Source: Aquimarina sp. Aq107 (GTDB lineage: Bacteria > Bacteroidota > Bacteroidia > Flavobacteriales > Flavobacteriaceae). Taken from it: a DNA stretch of 64,000 nucleotides. A program made the position numbers and the translations under genes. A model generated the notes under the pieces. That model made no database searches and was not told the DNA's origin. It saw nothing but the letters and a program-made list of their open reading frames with translations. The number at the start of each line of letters is the position of its first letter. The first letter of the stretch is position 1. Below are positions 1 through 8,344 of the stretch, piece by piece. The stretch covers positions 5,132,501-5,196,500 of the forward strand of contig NZ_OX030782.1 in the NCBI RefSeq assembly GCF_943733665.1, given 5' to 3'.

Positions 1-725
1 TTACTAAAGAAGAAATTAAAGATGCAATCCATAAGAGTTTAGAAAGATTGCAAACGGATTATATTGACTTATACCAGTTGCATTGGCCAGAAAGGCATAC
101 TAATTATTTTGGACAACTTGGATATACTCATGATGAAGAAGATGCTTGGAAAGATAATTTTGCCACAATTTTAGAGAGCCTTAATGATTTTATAAAAGAA
201 GGTAAAATAAGACATATCGGTGTTTCTAATGAGACCGCGTATGGTATGATGCGTTATACCGAAGAAGCTAGAAAAGGAGCGCCTAAAATGATTACAATAC
301 AAAATCCATATAACTTATTAAATAGAAAAGATGAAATAGGACTTGTAGAAGTTTTACATCGCGAAAATGTAGGACATCTACCGTATTCTCCACTAGGTTT
401 CGGGATGCTTACAGGTAAATATCTAGAGGAAATACCTAAAAACTCTAGAGTAGACCTTTTTCCTAACTATAATCGATATATGAATGAGAATAGTTATAAG
501 GCAACTAGATTGTATAATGAGATTGCTAAAAAACATAATATTAGTCTGACACAATTATCACTAGCATTTGTGAATCAGCAACCTTTTGTAACTAGTAATA
601 TTATTGGTGCAACTTCTATCGAGCAACTAACCGAAAATATTAATAGCATCGATGTGATTTTATCAAACGAAATAATCAATGAAATTAATGAAATTCACGC
701 GCAAATACCCAATCCAGCTCCTTAG
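1..725 (+). CDS. Aldo/keto reductase, C-terminal part (5' end outside window)
   Basis: The reading frame is open from the left edge (codons in phase with base 3) to a TAG at 723-725, about 240 residues, so the N-terminal third is missing. The segment TDYIDLYQLHWPER near the start is the family signature around the barrel strand that follows the catalytic Tyr/Lys region, and GVSNETAYG and the late IIGATSIEQL segment match the cofactor-binding end of aldo/keto reductases. The layout is closest to the Tas-like NAD(P)H-dependent subgroup of about 345 residues. It should reduce carbonyl compounds in the cytoplasm; the substrate cannot be told. It converges on radA with only 10 bp between the two stop codons and no clear hairpin there. 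Confidence 0.9.
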   Translation, partial: TKEEIKDAIHKSLERLQTDYIDLYQLHWPERHTNYFGQLGYTHDEEDAWKDNFATILESLNDFIKEGKIRHIGVSNETAYGMMRYTEEARKGAPKMITIQNPYNLLNRKDEIGLVEVLHRENVGHLPYSPLGFGMLTGKYLEEIPKNSRVDLFPNYNRYMNENSYKATRLYNEIAKKHNISLTQLSLAFVNQQPFVTSNIIGATSIEQLTENINSIDVILSNEIINEINEIHAQIPNPAP

Positions 726-735
726 TGGTTGGATT

Positions 736-2103
736 TTAACCAAATAAATACTCAACTACATCTTCAATTTTGGCAACAAGTTGAATGTTGATTGCGGTAT
801 TTTGATTAGAAATTTTATTGTATTTAGAAACGAAAATGGTCGCAAAACCTAATTTCTCTGCTTCCTGAATTCTTTGTTCTACTTTATTTATAGGTCTAAT
901 TTCTCCGGCTAACCCTACTTCTGCGGCAAAGCAAAAATCTTTGGCTATCGGAATATCTTCATTAGAAGATAATATGGCTGCAACTACAGCTAAATCAATT
1001 GCTGGATCATCTACAGAAATACCACCTGTTATATTTAGAAATACATCCTTAGCTCCTAATCTAAATCCTGCACGCTTTTCTAATACTGCAAGGATCATGT
1101 TTAAACGTTTCAGATTGTAACCTGTAGCACTTCTTTGAGGAGTCCCATAGACTGCAGTACTAACTAGTGCCTGTATTTCTATCATCAATGGTCTCATGCC
1201 TTCGACTGTAGCGGCGATTGCAGTTCCGCTTAGCTCTTCTTCTTTTTTAGAGATCAGAATTTCACTAGGATTGGAAACTTCTCTTAACCCACTTCCTAGC
1301 ATTTCATAAATTCCTAATTCGGATGTAGATCCAAAACGGTTTTTTAGAGCTCTTAAAATTCTGTACACGTGATTTCGATCTCCTTCAAACTGAAGCACAG
1401 TATCTACCATGTGTTCGAGAATTTTAGGTCCTGCAATATTTCCATCTTTTGTGATATGACCAATTAGAATAACAGGAGTAGCAGTTTCTTTAGCAAACTT
1501 GATAAGTTCTGTGGTACATTCTCTAATTTGTGAAATACTCCCAGCACTGCTCTCTATATAGTCGCTATGTAGTGTTTGTATTGAATCTATAATGACAATA
1601 TCAGGTTCAGTAGCCTCAATTTGTCTAAAGATATTCTGAGTTTTAGTTTCAGTAAGAATTAAACAATTATCTGTTTTAGATTGAATACGTTCTGCACGCA
1701 TCTTAATTTGTTTTTGGCTCTCTTCTCCCGAAACATATAAAGTTTTATATGGAAGTTTTAAACTAATCTGTAATAATAATGTGCTTTTTCCTATACCAGG
1801 TTCTCCTCCCAACAAGGTAAGTGAACCAGGTACAATTCCACCACCAAGAACCCTGTTCAGTTCTAAATCATCAGTATTATATCTTGCTTCATAACTAGTA
1901 TCAATTTCAGAAATTTTTAATGGTTTAGAAATTCTATTTTCTTTGGAAGATGTGTTAGGATCTTTCCAGTCATTTTTTGAAGCTTTCTGAACTACTTCCT
2001 CTGCGATGGTATTCCATTCTTTACATGATGTGCATTGTCCTTGCCATTTTGCATATTGGGCACCACAATTTTGACAGAAAAAAACAGTTTTAGTTTTAGC
2101 CAT
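736..2103 (-). CDS. radA: DNA repair protein RadA
   Basis: This is a 455-residue RadA, the branch-migration helicase that processes recombination intermediates together with RecA. The N-terminus has a four-cysteine zinc finger (C10, C13, C24, C27). It is followed by a RecA-like ATPase core with Walker A GGEPGIGKST, the RadA-specific KNRFG motif, and a Lon-protease-like C-terminal domain (roughly residues 290-455) that normally lacks protease activity. The length is typical of the family. The ATG at 2101-2103 puts the zinc finger at the usual distance from the start. It is transcribed away from the esterase-like gene, from which it is separated by a terminator. No consensus promoter was found, although the AT-rich 60 bp upstream leave room for one. 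Confidence 0.97.
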   Translation of the reverse strand: MAKTKTVFFCQNCGAQYAKWQGQCTSCKEWNTIAEEVVQKASKNDWKDPNTSSKENRISKPLKISEIDTSYEARYNTDDLELNRVLGGGIVPGSLTLLGGEPGIGKSTLLLQISLKLPYKTLYVSGEESQKQIKMRAERIQSKTDNCLILTETKTQNIFRQIEATEPDIVIIDSIQTLHSDYIESSAGSISQIRECTTELIKFAKETATPVILIGHITKDGNIAGPKILEHMVDTVLQFEGDRNHVYRILRALKNRFGSTSELGIYEMLGSGLREVSNPSEILISKKEEELSGTAIAATVEGMRPLMIEIQALVSTAVYGTPQRSATGYNLKRLNMILAVLEKRAGFRLGAKDVFLNITGGISVDDPAIDLAVVAAILSSNEDIPIAKDFCFAAEVGLAGEIRPINKVEQRIQEAEKLGFATIFVSKYNKISNQNTAINIQLVAKIEDVVEYLFG

Positions 2104-2165
2104 AGCTTATTAATTGGAGTAAAAATACTATTATTTAAATTGGTTTTCTAACGATATAGAAAACA

Positions 2166-2191
2166 AAAAGATCCTAGTTTAAGGATCTTTT
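2166..2191 (-). terminator. Terminator of the esterase-like gene
   Basis: A perfect 10-bp stem (AAAAGATCCT at 2166-2175, AGGATCTTTT at 2182-2191) has a 6-nt loop. Read on the minus strand it lies about 33 nt after the stop of the gene at 2224 and ends in a T-rich stretch, which suits rho-independent termination before radA. Confidence 0.8.
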
Positions 2192-2223
2192 CTAAGATAT
2201 TTTTGAAAAAGAAGATGTCTTAA

Positions 2224-3372
2224 TTAGTAACCAAAATCTTCTTTAATTTTATTCACTTTTTCCAGCATATAGTCTTTAGTAAGAAAAGCTATTTCATTTA
2301 ATAAGAATCCATTCTCATATGCTCTCATTGCTTTTTTGGGTTCGCCAAGTTGTTCGTATCCTAAACCAAGATAATAGTATCCTAACATAGTTTCCGGATG
2401 TTCTTTAATAGCTAATTTTCCTAAAGGTTCTAATTCTTCCCATAATTCCTTTTTTTCTATCGCAGTAGAAATAGCGATAAAATCATTTACCCTAATCTGG
2501 CGTTTAAACCCATATAGTTTTTCTGTAGTATCATATATATCTACTAGATAATCATAGAGCGATGTTTCTAAAGTAAGAATGTCTTCTTTATAAGTTTTCT
2601 TACTGATTGGGCGATACATTTCGAAAATTGTTTCTAAAGCCTTTGGAACGGCACGACCTACTAGAGTATAATGAGAGGATTCGTTAAAGTTATCAAAGAA
2701 GTAATTAACCTCTGGATTTTCAATAGTAGCTAATTTTTCGTCTACTGCTATCAAGTTTTTTTTAATATTATCAGCATCGTTTGTAGCTGTAGCTAGGTAG
2801 TACCATACATCGGATTTTGCATTACTAAGCACATTAAAAATTCGCTCTTCCATGGGTGGAGTCAATTCTGGACTTAGATTTATATAGGCCTGAAAAATTG
2901 GGTTGTCTTTAAATAAGAAGTAATTGATAAAATTAGAAGTATAATCGTGACCAACGATCATTTTAAGTTGAGCTGTTCTATATGTCTGGTCAATATATGG
3001 TAATAATTCTTGGCCAATAAACTCAAAAAAGGCTGCTCCTTTTCCTTCTGGTAGATAGCTAGCTAAATCATATCTGCAATCGTCCTCTCTTGTCTTTCTT
3101 TGTAAGACTCCTACTACGATTGACTCTGGCATGTCTTCCCAATAGGAAAAATAATCAACATTACCAGCTACAGGTTCGAATAAATGATCTCCATCCAAAA
3201 CAATAATAACAGGATATATTTTATCCTCATTTTTCTCATAATTCCGCGGTAGTTGAATTTTTAAATCACGGTTTTGATCTAACTTTATAGATCTAAATGT
3301 TTCATATTTTACCTGACCAAATGATATGGAGGTAAAGAGGGATATAAGAATTAAAAATATACTTTTCTTCAT
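2224..3372 (-). CDS. Secreted esterase-like alpha/beta-hydrolase with missing nucleophile, TPR-like tail
   Basis: This 382-residue protein starts with a Sec signal peptide (hydrophobic residues 4-18, cleavage probably after SFG-Q). Residues 25-260 resemble the putative esterase family (esterase D/enterochelin esterase type): VIIVLDGDHLF forms the early strand, and KMIVGH lies where the nucleophile elbow should be. The elbow reads G141-H142-D143-Y-T-S instead of GHSxGG, so the catalytic serine is replaced by aspartate. The C-terminal 80 residues contain a tetratricopeptide-like helical pair (LGYYYLGLGYEQLGEPKKAM). The fold is recognisable, but hydrolase activity is doubtful; it may be a binding or scaffolding protein, or use an unusual nucleophile. 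It stands alone and is followed by its own terminator. Confidence 0.75.
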   Translation of the reverse strand: MKKSIFLILISLFTSISFGQVKYETFRSIKLDQNRDLKIQLPRNYEKNEDKIYPVIIVLDGDHLFEPVAGNVDYFSYWEDMPESIVVGVLQRKTREDDCRYDLASYLPEGKGAAFFEFIGQELLPYIDQTYRTAQLKMIVGHDYTSNFINYFLFKDNPIFQAYINLSPELTPPMEERIFNVLSNAKSDVWYYLATATNDADNIKKNLIAVDEKLATIENPEVNYFFDNFNESSHYTLVGRAVPKALETIFEMYRPISKKTYKEDILTLETSLYDYLVDIYDTTEKLYGFKRQIRVNDFIAISTAIEKKELWEELEPLGKLAIKEHPETMLGYYYLGLGYEQLGEPKKAMRAYENGFLLNEIAFLTKDYMLEKVNKIKEDFGY

Positions 3373-3442
3373 AAGTAGTAAGATTAAGGTTAAGCGAGTG
3401 ACAAGATATAAATTATTTTAAACCTTTAAAATTTGATGACAA

Positions 3443-3464
3443 TAAACAATTAATACATTGTTTA
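3443..3464. repeat. Inverted repeat between flippase-like and esterase-like genes
   Basis: An 8-bp perfect inverted repeat (TAAACAAT, 6-nt loop, ATTGTTTA) lies 24 bp after the stop of the flippase-like gene and 71 bp before the start of the esterase-like gene (both minus strand). It could be a weak terminator or an operator; with no G+C core and no T-run, neither role is convincing. Confidence 0.35.
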
Positions 3465-3487
3465 TAAAGGATTTAATATTTTTCTTT

Positions 3488-4465
3488 TTATGTTGTTTTT
3501 CCTCTGTTTAAAATGGGGAGGAATAAAAATGATAACGCCCCAACAACAATATTTATTGCTGTTTGCGAACCCCAAAGAATCCATCCAAAAGCTTCTCCAT
3601 CACTTTTCTCGAAGCTAAAAAAAACGAAAACAGCACCGACTACAATTGGAAATGGTAAAATACCAATCCCGCCATTAGTAGTAGACATTGAAAAAGAGCC
3701 AACTACAAATGCTACTAGAATTACTCCTAATGAAGCACTATGTAAATTAGGGACAGCAAATTTTATTACATAAAACATTAATATATATAAGAACCATATT
3801 AATAGTGTATGAAATAGAAAAGCCCATTTTTGTTTCATTTTGAATATACTTTTCATTCCATCTAATAAACCCATACCGAAATCCCTAATTTTAACTATCC
3901 ACTTATTGGATGATTTTTGAAGGATCTTAAGTCCTAAAACCCCTAAAATAATTAACCCTAAAATGATTCCTAGAGTAAGTAAAGGATTAATGTTTTTTTC
4001 TTCAAGAAAATTAAGCAAATACTCAGTCTGCAAAATACCAGCTCCCGTGGTTACAATAATTAACATGATAAGGTCTATTATTCTTTCCGAGACGATAGTT
4101 CCAAATGCTTTTTCGAAAGGAATTTTTTCATAAGTTGACACAGTAAAACCGCGCAGTACTTCTCCTGATCTAGGTACGCCTAGGTTAGCTAAGTACCCAG
4201 CCATTACTGCCATAAAACTATTATATAGTTTAGGGTTGTATCCTAATGGGTTTAATAGAAATTTCCAACGATATGCTCTAGAAATATGGGAAATAATACC
4301 AAGCCCAAGAGATAATAACACCCAAATTGGATCGGCATTCTTAATGTTTTCCAATAATTCTTTTCTGTACTCTGGAGTTGCGGAGCTTAGAAAATACCAT
4401 ATTAAAAAAACTCCCAACATAAATGGGAGTATTATTTTTAAGATTTTTATAAGTTTAGGATTCAC
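3488..4465 (-). CDS. Flippase-like integral membrane protein (LPG synthase TM / UPF0104 family)
   Basis: The 325-residue protein has about eight hydrophobic segments and the family pattern of the lysylphosphatidylglycerol synthase transmembrane domain: SRAYRWKFLL after the second helix, then YLANLGVPRSGEVLRG, which is the most conserved stretch. Relatives are thought to move or modify lipids in the inner membrane; only a few members have a known substrate. It begins with GTG at 4463-4465, 4 nt after the panD stop, so it is almost surely translated from the panC-panD transcript. The pairing with pantothenate genes is common in flavobacteria as far as I recall, but no functional link is known. 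Confidence 0.85.
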   Translation of the reverse strand: MNPKLIKILKIILPFMLGVFLIWYFLSSATPEYRKELLENIKNADPIWVLLSLGLGIISHISRAYRWKFLLNPLGYNPKLYNSFMAVMAGYLANLGVPRSGEVLRGFTVSTYEKIPFEKAFGTIVSERIIDLIMLIIVTTGAGILQTEYLLNFLEEKNINPLLTLGIILGLIILGVLGLKILQKSSNKWIVKIRDFGMGLLDGMKSIFKMKQKWAFLFHTLLIWFLYILMFYVIKFAVPNLHSASLGVILVAFVVGSFSMSTTNGGIGILPFPIVVGAVFVFFSFEKSDGEAFGWILWGSQTAINIVVGALSFLFLPILNRGKTT

Positions 4466-4469
4466 TCTT

Positions 4470-4820
4470 TTACTTTAGTAAATTATTTTCCTCATTAGGA
4501 AATAAAAGAGATGGTTTAAATTTTTTAGCTTCTTCGATATCCATCATAGCATAAGTAATAAGGATTAAAACATCTCCTTTAGCTACTTTTCTGGCAGCAG
4601 CTCCATTCAGTGTTATTTCTCCACTATTTCTTGGTCCTGGAATTGCATAGGTTTCTAGTCGTTCGCCATTGTTATTATTGACGATCTGCACTTTTTCACC
4701 TTCTACTATATTAGCAGCATCCATTAAATCTTCATCAATGGTTATACTTCCTATATAATTTAGATCTGCGCCGGTTACCTTGACGCGATGAATTTTTGAT
4801 TTTACAACGTGTACAAACAT
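4470..4820 (-). CDS. panD: Aspartate 1-decarboxylase
   Basis: PanD converts L-aspartate to beta-alanine for pantothenate and coenzyme A. The 116-residue proenzyme has the self-cleavage site Gly24-Ser25 inside NYIGSITID; cleavage gives the small beta chain and an alpha chain carrying the pyruvoyl group. The K9/R12 region (KIHRVKVTGADL) and the NGAAARK segment match the family. The start ATG at 4818-4820 places Gly-Ser at the standard position. It lies 19 bp after panC and 4 bp before the flippase-like gene, forming an operon. Confidence 0.97.
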   Translation of the reverse strand: MFVHVVKSKIHRVKVTGADLNYIGSITIDEDLMDAANIVEGEKVQIVNNNNGERLETYAIPGPRNSGEITLNGAAARKVAKGDVLILITYAMMDIEEAKKFKPSLLFPNEENNLLK

Positions 4821-4839
4821 GTTACAAATTTAGTTATTT

Positions 4840-5688
4840 TTAATTTAGGGCTATGTTATCAATAAGTCTAACTTCTCCTGCAAAAACTGCTATAAAAGCT
4901 CGATATTTAGTGTTCTTCCGTTTTCTTCGGATTGATTTCAGGTCAGAAACTTTAGCGATCTCAAAATATTCTAGTTCTAGAAGATCATTGTTTTTAAATT
5001 GTTTCGAAACCCAATCTGTTAATTCCTTTACACTTTTTGTGCCAAAATCATTTTTGACTTGACTTAATGTTTTGTAAATCAAAGGAGATGTTAGAAGTTG
5101 TTCCTGGGTTAGTCTTTTGTTTCTAGAACTTAACGCTAAACCACTTTCTTCTCTATAAATTGGACAACCTATAATTTCTAATGACATTTTTTCGATTGCA
5201 ACTAATTTTCTGACAATTTGTAGTTGCTGAAAATCTTTTTCGCCAAAATAGGCTCTAGTTGGTGAAATGATAGTGAAAAAATGTTTAAGTACGGTTCCTA
5301 CTCCATCAAAATGACCTGGTCTAAATTTACCTTCCATTTCATTTTCTAACCCTTTAAAATCATAATTAATGGATTTTGTTTCCTCTCCGTATATTTCTTT
5401 CGGTAGAGGAGCAAACACAATAATATCATCAGATACTTGAGATAAAAGTGCTATATCAGACTCCAAAGTACGCGGATAATTTATTAAATCTTCAGAATTA
5501 TTAAATTGAGTAGGATTAACAAATATGCTGACTACTACAATTTGATTTTCATCAATTGCTTTTTTTACTAGAGCAAGGTGCCCAAGGTGTAAAGCTCCCA
5601 TTGTGGGGACAAAACCAATGCTTTTTTTTTGTTTATGTAAGTCTGCAACATCTTGTTCAACGTCCAGTCTTTTCTCGTATACCCGCAT
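4840..5688 (-). CDS. panC: Pantothenate synthetase
   Basis: PanC joins pantoate and beta-alanine using ATP. The 282-residue protein carries the nucleotide-binding HLGH motif at 34-37 after PTMGAL, the FGEKDFQQL segment and the SSRNKRL loop, all typical of the family, and has normal length. It is the first gene of a panC-panD-flippase operon and has a minus-strand -7 element 23-30 bp upstream of its ATG. panB is not in the window. Its promoter region is shared, back to back, with the glycogen-synthase-like gene. Confidence 0.97.
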   Translation of the reverse strand: MRVYEKRLDVEQDVADLHKQKKSIGFVPTMGALHLGHLALVKKAIDENQIVVVSIFVNPTQFNNSEDLINYPRTLESDIALLSQVSDDIIVFAPLPKEIYGEETKSINYDFKGLENEMEGKFRPGHFDGVGTVLKHFFTIISPTRAYFGEKDFQQLQIVRKLVAIEKMSLEIIGCPIYREESGLALSSRNKRLTQEQLLTSPLIYKTLSQVKNDFGTKSVKELTDWVSKQFKNNDLLELEYFEIAKVSDLKSIRRKRKNTKYRAFIAVFAGEVRLIDNIALN

Positions 5689-5710
5689 TTATCTAAAAGT
5701 TAAAGGCGTG

Positions 5711-5718
5711 CAAAAATA
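5711..5718 (-). promoter_or_regulatory. -7 element of the panC operon
   Basis: On the minus strand these bases read TATTTTTG, matching the Bacteroidota -7 consensus TAnnTTTG. They sit 23 bp before the panC start codon. No clear TTG is present at the -33 position. Confidence 0.5.
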
Positions 5719-5749
5719 AGATATTACTGGCAGACTACATAAATTTTCG

Positions 5750-5757
5750 TAATTTTG
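5750..5757 (+). promoter_or_regulatory. -7 element of the glycogen-synthase-like/DUF4270/glmS operon
   Basis: TAATTTTG matches TAnnTTTG and lies 39 bp before the ATG at 5797. It overlaps the upstream in-frame TTG at 5755, which therefore cannot be the true start of the gene. It is only 31 bp from the opposing panC element. Confidence 0.55.
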
Positions 5758-5796
5758 CAAAAATTTATTCCGAAGGAGACGAGAAAAGTAGATCAT

Positions 5797-6606
5797 ATGA
5801 AAGACAAGAGGATATTGTACGTATCATCAGAAGTAATACCTTACCTACCAGAGACAGAGATTTCATCTATGTCTTTTGAAGCACCACGAATGGTAAATAG
5901 TAAAGGCGGGCAAATTAGAATTTTTATGCCTAGATATGGAAATATTAATGAACGAAGACACCAGTTACACGAAGTAATTCGTTTATCTGGGATGAATCTA
6001 GTCATTAATGACCTAGATATGCCTTTAATTATCAAAGTTGCTTCTATTCCTAAAGAAAGGATGCAGGTTTATTTTATTGATAATGAGGATTATTTTAAAA
6101 GAAAGGCAACGCTAACTGATGAAGAAGGAAACTTGTTCCCTGATAATGATGAACGAGCAATATTCTTTGCAAAAGGTGTAATTGAAACAGTTAAGAAATT
6201 AAATTGGTCGCCAGATGTAATTCATGTTCATGGATGGCTAGCGTCAATGCTGCCTCTATATCTTAGAAACTATTATGCGAATGAACCTTTGTTTAATGAT
6301 AGTAAGATTGTAACTTCTGTTTATGATCATGGATATAAAGGAACATTGGATAAAAACATGCTGGAGAAAGTAAAATTTGATGGTATTGATGAAGATAAGA
6401 TCACTGATTTAGCAAAACCAACGTATAACAATGTTATGAAAGTTGCGATTGATAATTCTGATGCGATTATTATTGGGTCTGAAGAAATTCCAGCAGAACT
6501 TTCTAAACATTTAGAAACTATCGACCAACCTGTATTAGAATATAAAAAACCAGATGAATTTGCAGATGCCTATGAAGCCTTCTATCAAACAGAGGTGTTG
6601 GTATAG
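5797..6606 (+). CDS. Half-length glycogen/starch synthase-like protein (GT5 N-terminal domain only)
   Basis: From the ATG at 5797 this is a 269-residue protein matching only the N-terminal Rossmann half of glycogen synthases: the first strand RILYVSSEVIPYL, then IRIFMPRYGNI, DNDERAIFFAKGVIE and PDVIHVHGW. A full GlgA is about 480 residues; the C-terminal half with the nucleotide-sugar site is absent and the gene ends cleanly. The ADP-glucose-binding KTGGL loop near the start is replaced by ETEISSM. True glycogen synthase activity is therefore unlikely despite the usual annotation. A longer in-frame start at 5755 (TTG) is rejected because it overlaps the -7 element. The DUF4270 gene follows after 14 bp and glmS after that, hinting at a role in envelope sugar metabolism. 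Confidence 0.8.
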   Translation: MKDKRILYVSSEVIPYLPETEISSMSFEAPRMVNSKGGQIRIFMPRYGNINERRHQLHEVIRLSGMNLVINDLDMPLIIKVASIPKERMQVYFIDNEDYFKRKATLTDEEGNLFPDNDERAIFFAKGVIETVKKLNWSPDVIHVHGWLASMLPLYLRNYYANEPLFNDSKIVTSVYDHGYKGTLDKNMLEKVKFDGIDEDKITDLAKPTYNNVMKVAIDNSDAIIIGSEEIPAELSKHLETIDQPVLEYKKPDEFADAYEAFYQTEVLV

Positions 6607-6620
6607 CAATAGGAACTATT

Positions 6621-8324
6621 ATGAATTTGAAAAATGTATTGATCAAAATAACAGTTATAGTAACTGTTGTTTTTACTGTTGTATCTTGTGACGATGATTT
6701 TAATTCGGTTGGAAGTGAGGTAATAGGAGATGTGAACTTCCAGGATAATGAGTATAATGCGGTTCCTGTAGCTTACAGCAAGAGATTCGAAAGAGTACAA
6801 ACCAGTGGTTTGCCTAACTATTTATTAGGTGTTTACAATGATCCGATATACGGACAATCTATATACAATGTGTTATCACAGGTATTGCCAGCTAGAGTAA
6901 ACCCTACTTTTGGAGATAATGCAGTTTTGGATAGTGTAGTACTTAGATTGCCTTATTTTAGTGAATTAGCAGAGACAGTTACTGATGATGATGGAGAAGT
7001 GACGAATACATTTGAAGTTGATTCTATCTATGGATCAGGTACTGTGAATTTATCACTTTATAGATCTGAATATTTTCTAAGAGATTTTGATTTAGAAGAA
7101 GGATCGGAACAAAGACAGGTGTATTATTCTAATGATATAAGAGAAAATTTTGGGCCTACAGTAGAGGGTAGATTGTTATTTGAAATCAATGACTTCAGAC
7201 CAGATGAAAATGAAGTTTCACTTCTTACAGAGGATGATGACACGGATGAAGATACAGATCCTCAAGTGAGTACTACAATACCAGCACTAAGACAAGTATT
7301 AATTTCTGATGCAGCTGCCATTGAGGCTACCGAACTAAATCCAAGTAATGCTAGAGTTGGTAATCAAGAACTTATAGATTATTTTACTACTGTGTTTTTG
7401 GATATGGAAGGTAGTATTGAGTTAAGTAATGTAAATAATTTTAATAATTATTTTAGAGGTGTTTATTTTAAAGCAGAATTAAATAGTGTTGACGGAAGTC
7501 TTGTGTTTTTTGATATAGCTGATGCAAATATTACACTTCATTATTCTTTTGATAAAATTGATACTTTAGACGAAGATGAGGATGACGATACAACAGACTT
7601 AGTAAAAGATACAGGAGAGTTAGCGTTGAACTTTTCTAATAACATAGTAAATGGTATTAATACGGATTTTAATGCTACTATTGAAGATGAGTTAGCTGAT
7701 CAAGATGAGATCAATGGGGAAGATAATTTGTATATTAAAGGAGGAGAAGGATCATACGCCATTATAGATTTGTTTTCTGGTATGATAACTAATGAAAATG
7801 GAGAATTAGAAAATGAGTTAGATTTTTTAAGAAGACAGGATTGGTTAATTAATGAAGCAAGTATGAAATTCTATATAAATCAAGATGAAGTAGCTTCAGG
7901 AGATGCGGAGCCGGAAAGGGTTTATATTTTTAATCTGGATACAGGAACAGTTCTGATTGATTATCAAGCTGATCCAACTTCTAACCAAGCCGAGCCAATC
8001 ATTTCTGTTACAGAACATTTAGGAGTTATTACTAGAGATAGTGACGAAAATGGTGAGTTTTATAAGATTAGATTAACAAGACATATAATTGATGTTTTAA
8101 ATGAAGGTGATGATAATGTGAAATTAGGATTATCAGTATCTCAAAACGTTAATATTACGGCAAATGCCGAAGGATTTACCCCCACAAATACTGAAGATGA
8201 AATTATCCCCTTTTCATCTATAATATCCCATGAAGGAACAATTCTTTATGGAAATGGAACCAATGTTCCAGAAGAAAAGCGTTTAAAGCTTGATATTTTT
8301 TATACAGAATCAATAAGTAATTAA
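6621..8324 (+). CDS. DUF4270 family lipoprotein
   Basis: This is a 567-residue exported lipoprotein: hydrophobic residues 6-20 and a lipobox ending at Cys23, followed by an acidic DDD, which in Bacteroidota does not block outer-membrane or surface placement. The rest matches the DUF4270 family from its opening motif (GLPNYLLGVYNDPIYG) and the repeated LDSVVLRLPY-type beta strands. The protein is rich in Asp/Glu, with clusters around residues 200-220 and 315-330. The function is unknown. It sits 14 bp after the glycogen-synthase-like gene and 20 bp before glmS, an arrangement that I recall being conserved in flavobacteria, so it probably shares their transcript. Confidence 0.85.
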   Translation: MNLKNVLIKITVIVTVVFTVVSCDDDFNSVGSEVIGDVNFQDNEYNAVPVAYSKRFERVQTSGLPNYLLGVYNDPIYGQSIYNVLSQVLPARVNPTFGDNAVLDSVVLRLPYFSELAETVTDDDGEVTNTFEVDSIYGSGTVNLSLYRSEYFLRDFDLEEGSEQRQVYYSNDIRENFGPTVEGRLLFEINDFRPDENEVSLLTEDDDTDEDTDPQVSTTIPALRQVLISDAAAIEATELNPSNARVGNQELIDYFTTVFLDMEGSIELSNVNNFNNYFRGVYFKAELNSVDGSLVFFDIADANITLHYSFDKIDTLDEDEDDDTTDLVKDTGELALNFSNNIVNGINTDFNATIEDELADQDEINGEDNLYIKGGEGSYAIIDLFSGMITNENGELENELDFLRRQDWLINEASMKFYINQDEVASGDAEPERVYIFNLDTGTVLIDYQADPTSNQAEPIISVTEHLGVITRDSDENGEFYKIRLTRHIIDVLNEGDDNVKLGLSVSQNVNITANAEGFTPTNTEDEIIPFSSIISHEGTILYGNGTNVPEEKRLKLDIFYTESISN

Positions 8325-8344
8325 CTGACAAAAAAAATTAAACC

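Noticed and set aside
5755..5796. Upstream in-frame TTG start for the glycogen-synthase-like gene
   Set aside because: It overlaps the TAATTTTG promoter element; the ATG at 5797 fits the family start.
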